Of a stretch of DNA of 9,296 nt, positions 1 through 7,900 are shown one piece after another; the stretch's first letter is position 1; each line of letters opens with the position of its first letter. The notes below the pieces were generated by a model. That model saw only the letters and a program-made list of their open reading frames with translations. It searched no databases and was not told where the DNA came from. Source of the DNA: Hodarchaeum sp048939265 (GTDB taxonomy: Archaea; Asgardarchaeota; Heimdallarchaeia; Hodarchaeales; Hodarchaeaceae); NCBI GenBank assembly GCA_048939265.1, contig JBHLPQ010000151.1, positions 1-9,296 of the forward strand, in the 5' to 3' direction. Made by a program: the position numbers and the translations under genes.

Positions 1-1875
1 GCAGATGAAAGTTATCTTGAAGTTTATGACCTCTCTTCCCTCTATCTGATATTGAACAGCTCTTTACCTATTCCAGACGGACTAGATTTAAGTTGCTTTC
101 CAATATATGCCCGAGACGTCAATAAGGACACTATTACAGACATAATCTTGGCAATACCGAGCTTCACCTTTTCAAACCAACTATTTTCTTCCAATGGACA
201 TTCAAGTGCAATTTTTGCTATTGATGTGGCAACTCAAACGATAATATGGCATAGATACTTCACTGATAGCCTTACCAAGTTCGAAATCGATTCCTTTGGG
301 CAAGAAGAGATTATAATATCGTTTACAGCTAATTCAGGATTATTTGCCCTGTCTTTGACAGGAGCTGATGTTCTTTGGACAGATCTTGATGCTCAATCAG
401 TTGCAGCAGATATTACAAACAGAAATTCTGAACAAACATTAATTGCTATAACAACAAACGATGGGACTAGCCCAATATTCAGAGTAACTGGTATGATGAC
501 AGAAGCATCCAACATCATTACCGCAAAAACTCCTATTGTAGACACAAATACGAGAGTTTTATATTCAGATCTTGCTTCAAATGAATATTTTGTTATTCCT
601 GTTATTGTGACAAATGATGGAGCTGAAAAATTACTTGTTGCTTTCACTAATGGAACTCTTATCTTAAGGAGTTTCGACCATGGAGAGATATGGCGAGTTC
701 AGGTTTCTGCATTCTCCAGTATCAGCGCTATTGGACTTGAGATTGAACCTGGAAAGTTTGGACTAGCTTTTAAGACCGACACAAGTGATCTTTATATCCT
801 TGAGAGAACAACAACCCAAATCTGGGCACAAATTACTACAAGTGGTTCTATTGAAGCTTCGCTATCTCTAGACGGGATTTCTGATGTTTTGTTATTGCAA
901 ACTATTTCAGGAAAGAGTGGGACATTATCCCTTTTAGATCCTATCAAAGAAGCAGCCATTTGGACTTATTCTAATCCTTCATATTTCGTTTATTTAAAAC
1001 CAGAATGCCTTGATCTTTCTAATACTGGAAAAACTCATATTTTAGCTTTAGATTATTTAGGGACTGCAAGTTTAATAGAATTACCTTCAACCACAATAAT
1101 TGGTGGTTTGTTCCCCAACCCCTCAGTTGGAACAAAGTGGATCCAAGTTAAGTCCGTTAAGAATAGTGATCAATTACCCACTATTGTGCTCCTTTCTGAT
1201 GACAGCCAGCTACTTAGGTATAAATGGCTTTCTAATGGGGAAATCTCAACTCTTTCTTATGAAATTACAGATCAGGACGAAGTCGTTTCTCTGGATGTGG
1301 CTGATCGAGGCTCCGTCACTGATATACTAATAATAACACCTAATAATGGTTCATGTATATTAAGAGATGATGGTAGTGCAATGACTATTCTCAAAGAATT
1401 CTATAACTATTATACTGATTCATTAGATCATCATTTTGTTAACATCGATGATACTCCTGAAAGTGAAGTTGTACTGATTGTACACAACACCTTGGTTATC
1501 TTATCATCAGAGGGGAATATCATCGAATCCCATTCACTTCCTGAAGAAATTATAACAGTTAGTGATTGGAAAGTAGACACAACAATGAAATCTGCTTTCG
1601 TAGCTATTTTGAGAGACAATACATTAGCTGTAGCAGATCCATCGAACAGGATTATATCACCATTGAATGGAGAAGCTGCGGTTTCTGATTTTACGGATGC
1701 TCTAATATCGGATCAAAAAGATACAGGAAGCTCTACTCCCGATATTGGAAAAATACTTCCATCTTTTGAACTGGTTATCCCAATTTTTGTGATTGTAGTT
1801 GGATTACTCTCATTATTGTCTAGAATGGGAAAACGGAGACAGAGTATTAGAAACCAAAGGAGGCCTCAATCATGA
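1..1875 (+). CDS. Membrane-anchored beta-propeller protein, 5' end outside window (partial)
   Basis: Frame 1 is open from base 1 to the TGA at 1873-1875, giving 624 residues with no true start in view. The TTG at 52 is not a convincing start, because the 17 codons before it already read as propeller-like sequence (VYDLSSLYL) and no ribosome binding site precedes it. Several blades resemble PQQ/quinoprotein-type repeats: a beta strand, a G or D turn, then a strand ending in Trp. The Trp residues lie near window residues 83, 126, 231, 275 and 321, so spacing is 43-46 residues with one degenerate blade near 180. Further strands contain FG-GAP-like acidic turns (DVNKDTITD near 39-47). A hydrophobic segment at about 591-606 is followed by a Lys/Arg-rich tail, indicating a C-terminal anchor with the propeller outside. 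No catalytic motif was seen. A binding or scaffold role in a surface complex is inferred from the fold and from coupling to the giant gene downstream. Confidence 0.85.
   Translation, partial: ADESYLEVYDLSSLYLILNSSLPIPDGLDLSCFPIYARDVNKDTITDIILAIPSFTFSNQLFSSNGHSSAIFAIDVATQTIIWHRYFTDSLTKFEIDSFGQEEIIISFTANSGLFALSLTGADVLWTDLDAQSVAADITNRNSEQTLIAITTNDGTSPIFRVTGMMTEASNIITAKTPIVDTNTRVLYSDLASNEYFVIPVIVTNDGAEKLLVAFTNGTLILRSFDHGEIWRVQVSAFSSISAIGLEIEPGKFGLAFKTDTSDLYILERTTTQIWAQITTSGSIEASLSLDGISDVLLLQTISGKSGTLSLLDPIKEAAIWTYSNPSYFVYLKPECLDLSNTGKTHILALDYLGTASLIELPSTTIIGGLFPNPSVGTKWIQVKSVKNSDQLPTIVLLSDDSQLLRYKWLSNGEISTLSYEITDQDEVVSLDVADRGSVTDILIITPNNGSCILRDDGSAMTILKEFYNYYTDSLDHHFVNIDDTPESEVVLIVHNTLVILSSEGNIIESHSLPEEIITVSDWKVDTTMKSAFVAILRDNTLAVADPSNRIISPLNGEAAVSDFTDALISDQKDTGSSTPDIGKILPSFELVIPIFVIVVGLLSLLSRMGKRRQSIRNQRRPQS
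1771..1872 (+). other. C-terminal transmembrane anchor and basic tail of the propeller protein
   Basis: Residues about 591-606 are continuously hydrophobic (LVIPIFVIVVGLLSLL). They are followed by a tail rich in Arg and Lys (KRR, then RR near the end). By the positive-inside rule this fits one C-terminal membrane span, with the propeller outside and the basic tail in the cytoplasm. No PGF-CTERM, LPXTG or other sorting motif is visible. Confidence 0.8.
1856..1863 (+). promoter_or_regulatory. Ribosome binding site for the giant gene
   Basis: AAAGGAGG ends eight bases before the ATG at 1872. This is a near-ideal Shine-Dalgarno match at good spacing, and it lies inside the last codons of the upstream gene. 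It decides the start at 1872 over later in-frame ATGs such as the one at codon 20. With the ATGA overlap it suggests translational coupling. Confidence 0.85.
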
Positions 1876-1967
1876 TTTACATCAAGAAACTCAATCGCTA
1901 TCGAAACATCGTTTATTCAATATTCATCATGGCCATTTTATTTGTTAGTGTCGCAAGTGTGGTTGCG
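1872..1967 (+). other. N-terminal signal peptide or signal anchor of the giant protein
   Basis: A basic start (KK, R, R within residues 5-11) precedes a hydrophobic run at residues 13-32 ending VASVVA, then KR. V-V-A at 30-32 would suit a signal peptidase I site, so this is probably a cleaved Sec signal. If it is not cleaved, the protein would be anchored at both ends. Confidence 0.8.
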
Positions 1968-4900
1968 AAAAGAAACGAAATGAACCTGATAGTACATGAA
2001 AAACCTCCTTTTGAAAAGCAATATTCTGGTTTTGATCTACCAAGGAAAATCGCAGTAGTTTATGACAATAATCATAGTCTTTTAGTGAATACTGCGCTAA
2101 ATGTCTTTACTTCAGCAGGTATTATTTATCATAACATCCATCTTGTTCCTGTGGAAAACTGGAATGATCTTAGACTAGTAATACTTGATAATAGTTTTTG
2201 GATTAAATCATACTTCATTGAAGGAAAGCTTGATGGTGTTTTACTTGGAGGAGAGATAATAAAATGGGAAGAAATCGCAAAAACAGTTGATAAACCGACA
2301 ACATTCCATGTTTTTGGATCTGGATCAACAGATCAATTACGACCTTTAGTCCCAGTGAATGAAACAAAGGTTCGTATTGAAGGAACTCCTATGCTTGGAG
2401 CAGAACAGTCATACTTCTATAATCTTTGGGAGATAGGGGATATTATGGCCGAGGATCCAGGTTTAGGATACCAAAGAGTCGCTGAAGACTTTAGAATCTT
2501 GGGAGTGAAGTATTTTGCAGAAAACATCAATAGAATCTTGAATGGCATTATGGTTCCAGAGAAAATGGAATATCCCCTTGGAGAAATTGATTATGCTGCG
2601 AGATCGCGAGCGTGGGATGATAAAATGGAGAGTTGGTCTGATGCTTACCAAATTATGCCTGATCAATCAATTAGGCGCTTTGACAATGATTCTATCCCCA
2701 CTCCAGAAACTCAGGTAAGAATCTTTAATGAAGATGATTCTGATGCTCAGTTTAAGATATCTGATATCCCACTTTTCTCTGGAATAGAAGGACCGACCGC
2801 TGCAGTAATTGATGCTATTCTATCAGTTTTAATTAAGTTTGGTGGAAGTGCACTTGGATTAGATCCTGATACTGCAATTGACATCTGTAATACCATCAAA
2901 GACATCGCAATGATGTTTACCTCGAGTGATGAGGGCGAAGGAGATGTCAAAGGAACTATTAAGAAGCTTATTACCTTGATTACTGATAATGCACCAATAC
3001 CAGAGAAGATTAAACCATTCTTACCTCTTGTTGTAGATGCACTATACTTGATTCGGGGGGATCCGACAGATATAACAGATTTCGCTGGATCAATCGTGGA
3101 AACGATTTTTACCGTTATCGGGGACGTTAACAATACCGCTGTAAACACCATGCTAAAAATCTTGAAAGGAACATTACTAAATGGAGTTGAACTTGCAGAA
3201 AAAATAATCAGTGAAAAAGAAAAGGCAGAGGAAGACGGAAAAAAGTTTAATCTTTTAAATACGATTGTGGGTTTTGCAATAGACAAAGTTCTGAATGCTA
3301 GTACCTATTCGTGGTGGTCTTCAGTTCTTAATGACACAAATAGTCCATTGTTAAAAGAAATAGGAAAAATTATGGGATTTCTTTCTCCTTTAATTAAAGC
3401 GTTTACTACTGGTGATTTTGATGATCTCATGGAAACAGTTCCTGATTTTGTTGAATACTTATTCTCAAAAACGACAAAACAAAACTTAACATCACGAGAG
3501 GAAAGTGCAATCTCAACAATAAGTGAATTCTATCGTACCGCCATGGCGTTCTTTGATGCCTTTACTCTACCTGGGAATGCCTTAGAATATTGGACTACGG
3601 GGAGTGAAAATGAGGCGATAACTGCTAATCAAAAAATGCTTTTCAAGGTAATAAATGCTGCCATGCCGATGTTAGGAATTACATTAAGCGCAAATGATCA
3701 ACGAGTCTCTTTGTTTTCAAAAGATATGATGACTATAATCTCAAACGCTTCTAGAGATCAATTAGAAGATCGAAATCAGTTGAAACAATTAATTTCCAGC
3801 AGTATGAGCAAGAACTCTCTCCCAACTGATTCAACTGAAGCAAAAACACTTATAGAAGCTCTAGCGTGGTTAGGAGCTATTTGCATACCAAGTATGCCAG
3901 AACCATTTGCATCTGATATAAAACAAGTAAGTAAACAATTCTTAAACATTACTGCTGTCAATGAGACAGTGTCAAACACAAAAGAAAGAATCTTTTTCAT
4001 AGTTCTTGAAACAATTTTTGGGATAATTGCGCTAGGCAAGCAAAATACGGCAGCTCAATTACTGTTGGTAGATGACGCAAGTAAATTATCTGAAAAAGAT
4101 ATAGAAGAAATGGGGGAGAATAAAACTCTAGAACTTAAAGAAATCCAAACAAAAATAGTCTTAATTGGAAAAGATGCAGTACTGGGTCTATTTGAAATTT
4201 GGATTGATGGATTAAATACCACAGAGGGAATAAAAACTGGTTTGAAGAAAGGGGTTAGCATATTTGCAAATGGTATTCTATTTGTCACACAAGTACTTCT
4301 TTCTGCTAAGGGTAATTCTATCACTTCATTTTTACGAGCAGCAGCAATGCAGGCTGGTGTTCTCCTCTTTGATTATATTGGATTAGATGGTACAGCTATG
4401 ATGGAAGTGATTCAGAGTCTTTTTACGGGATTAGTAGGTAACAATATTTTAGGTGGTGCCGCAACATTCAATGCTACCCAGACTTGCACACAACTTCAAG
4501 ACATCGTTACAGAAGCATTAGAAAAGAAAGATGTCCCAGAATATCTAATAAAATTAGCGGAAAAAGGAATTTATTATCTATTTATGATTAAAGATCTCCT
4601 TTCAGGTGGCATTGATTTTATTTTTAAGGAATTCAAGACCTTACTCGCATCATTCCTTGCAGATCTGATCAGTGATTTCACTGGAAAAATCGCAGATAAA
4701 ATTTCAGCAAAACCACTCTTAAATCTCGGAGGTGACATCCCTCTTCCAGGAGGAGACGTTATTGGAATTAAACTCTCATTTAACTTGTCAATTGGCTTAA
4801 ATGTATACTGGGATAATGAGGCTTTTAGAGAATGGATTGAAGACATCATTTTCACAGGAATTAATGATTTCAAACTAGATATTCCAGAGTTCTTCAAAAA

Positions 4901-7900
4901 GATCATTACTTTTATATCATTCGCTCCAGTGTTTTCAGCTTCATTAACTGCTTCAACAGTATCATCAGGAGGTGGAGGGGTGTTTGCAGCAGTTCTTGCT
5001 CCTCTAGGTGTAGACCTTGAAGTGTGGGGGTCGATCGGGTTTTCAATCCAATTGTTCTCGTTTTCTTCAGGTGGTTTTGAGCCTGAGGGATTTATGAAAA
5101 TATTAGAGTGGCATTTTAGTATCGGTTTTAAAGTCTCCAAAGAAATTACTATCATTGAAATTATCCTGTATTGCACAGGGGGAGGTGCTGCAGCTGCAGG
5201 AACTGTAAACAAAGCAATGTCGTATATTGGTCTAGATGTGCTTACTCTGACGATATGGTTGTCTGCTGCATTTGAGATATACCAAAAAGCAGCTCATAAT
5301 GGAGAACCTGCACAAGGATCTCTAACCTTAACGATTGGTATCGGGGCATTTATCACAATTGGTCTCGATTTAAGGATTGTTGGGATTGTTTTTAAGATCG
5401 GATTAGATATTTATTTGATATTCCATCAAGATTTGACTCCTGGTAAAATCGGGCCCTTTACAATAACACTAGATATCGTATTATGGGCAAAACTTGTTCT
5501 TACATTCCTTTTCTGGGATTTCGAGATTGGATTTGAATTTCGGCCTCCTGGATTCCCGCTAGAACTTTTACCGCCTCCAGAAAGCCCAGAGCTAAAAGAG
5601 GATGCGTTAGGGTATGACTCTGACAATGATGGCTTGTCAGATGCTCAGGAAAACGAAAGCACCTCCCTTGATCCATATAATCCCGATACAGATGGCGACG
5701 GATTAAAAGACAAGTATGAGTTAAAAGTTAGCAAAACGGATCCTGGTAAATATGATACTGATGGTGATGGATTGAGTGACTTCATTGAATGGTATGGCGT
5801 CCATTCTCCACCTAAAGCTGACCCAAATATTTACGATACCGATATGGATGGAATTTCAGATGGAGATGAGGTTTTACTTTATGGAACCAATCCTAATTCA
5901 CGCGATACAGATATGGATGGGCTAACTGACTACTTTGAGGTGACAACTGACTGGGAAATCCCTTCACAGCTTGTTTTGGAAAATGATTCAGAAGAAAATA
6001 TAATAATACACCACCAACCAATTACTCCCTCTGTAACAGCAGTACGAATCGGAAATAACATCTATAACAACCGTACAGATCCTCTAAATCCTGATACTGA
6101 TGATGACGGATTATTGGATGGTCAAGAAGGAGAGTTTGGCCCATGGTGGGGTAATCTGAACAACTACCCAGAAGAATCAGATAAACCCATGTTACTCTTC
6201 AATAAGGGTTATACACACCCATTGGATAACGATACTGATGACGATTCTTTCTATCAATATTATGATGGATCCATCGCAGGGACTTCTGAATCCAAAGTAT
6301 ATACTCGAGATATGAGAGACGGTGTCGAAGTCAGAGGGATCGCAGCGACAATAATCGAAGATGGTGAGCCAGTCTCCAAAGTTTTCCAGACAAATCCTTG
6401 TAATCCTGATAGCGATGGAGATACAGGTATGGGGCGTGAACCAGTAGCTGGTGGTTTCTTAAATTCTGACGGTTATGAATTAAGTCTAGATCCTGCTAGT
6501 GATCCTCTAGACGCAGATACTGATGATGATGGATTAATAGATGGATTAGAAGGAACCCTCCTTTCTGAACGGAATGTGACCACCAACTTCTTTAATCCAG
6601 ATACAGATGGTGATTCACTGCCCGATGGCATTGAAATTGCCTTAGAATTAGACCCAAGTGACCCCGACTCTGATAATGATCTCATATTAGATGGAGACGA
6701 GTTTTTCATTTATAATACTAATCCACATATGCCTGATACTGATTATGATGGTGTGGATGACTATTGGGAATTATTCTTTAGTCATTCAAACCCTCATAGT
6801 GCTGATAGTGATGGTGATGGATTAAAGGACGCAAGTGAGATTTATTTATATGGCACTGATCCTGTTGATGAAGATTCAGATAATGATGACATCACTGATC
6901 GAGATGAGATAATTGAATTTGGTACAGATCCCATGAATCCCGATAGCGATGGAGATGGTATCCGTGACGGCCCAGAGATCTTCCTTTATGAAACTGATCC
7001 AAATAACATCGATTCAGATTATGATTCTATCCTAAGTCCTGATGAAAATGGTGATCCAACATTCCTGTGGACGGATTATGATGAGATACAATTTGGTACA
7101 AATCCCAAATCTATTGACAGCGATAATGATTCCCTCTTCGATACCTGGGAATTATATTTAGCTCAAGGCGATATTCCAAACTTCGAGAATCTTCCGTTAG
7201 ATGCATTAGATAACGATACTGACGATGATGGATTGATTGATGGCAAAGAACTCGTAATTGGTGAAATTGAAATCTTAGTTTTTCCATTTATAGCATACCA
7301 GACCGTTTTTCCACTACTTACTTCTCCTGTTGATCCAGATAGTGATGATGATAAGCTTGGGGACAAATTTGAAGTTGACAATAATATGAGGCCTGACTTG
7401 GTAGATACTGATAATGATACCTTGTCTGATTGGGATGAAATCTATATCCATGAAACTGATCCGAGGAAAAATGATACTGATGGTGACGGGATTGCGGATA
7501 ATGAAGAGATCACATTTGCGGCGCCTGGTGGTATGGGTTCTGAGAACGAGTACAATCCCTTGTATCTAACCAATGCACTTGATCCCGACAGTGACGGTGA
7601 TGGGTGGCCTGATGGGTTAGAAATTTTTGCTGATGATGGGGATCCTCGATATAATCCATATAACAACGATACTAACGCGAATGGTATTCTCGATGGATAC
7701 GAACGGGATTTTGACCATGATATGATCTCTGATGGTGATGAATATAACACTTATAACTTCTACGGAACTGATGTTAACAATAATGGCGTACCAGATGGCT
7801 ATGAGCATGGAGGATTCTTAGATTATAGAAATCCTGACTCAGATTTTGATGGTCTCATGGACGGGGACGAAATTCTTGTGTATGGCACACTTCCTTACAC

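Noticed and set aside
2747..3286. A 179-residue antisense open frame opposite the helical region
   Set aside because: Its hydrophobic Ser/Ile-rich content mirrors the sense helices in reverse complement. No start signal was found and there is no room for a separate gene.
4574..5212. A 212-residue antisense open frame
   Set aside because: It lies within the giant gene's amphipathic beta region, has no ribosome binding site or recognisable motif, and is Pro/Ser-rich in the way of a shadow frame.
6473..7750. Antisense open frames opposite the calcium-binding array, rich in Ser
   Set aside because: They arise because repeated GAT/GAC-rich codons read as Ser/Ile-type codons on the other strand. 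They have no ribosome binding site and low-complexity translations, and they lie fully inside a clear coding gene.
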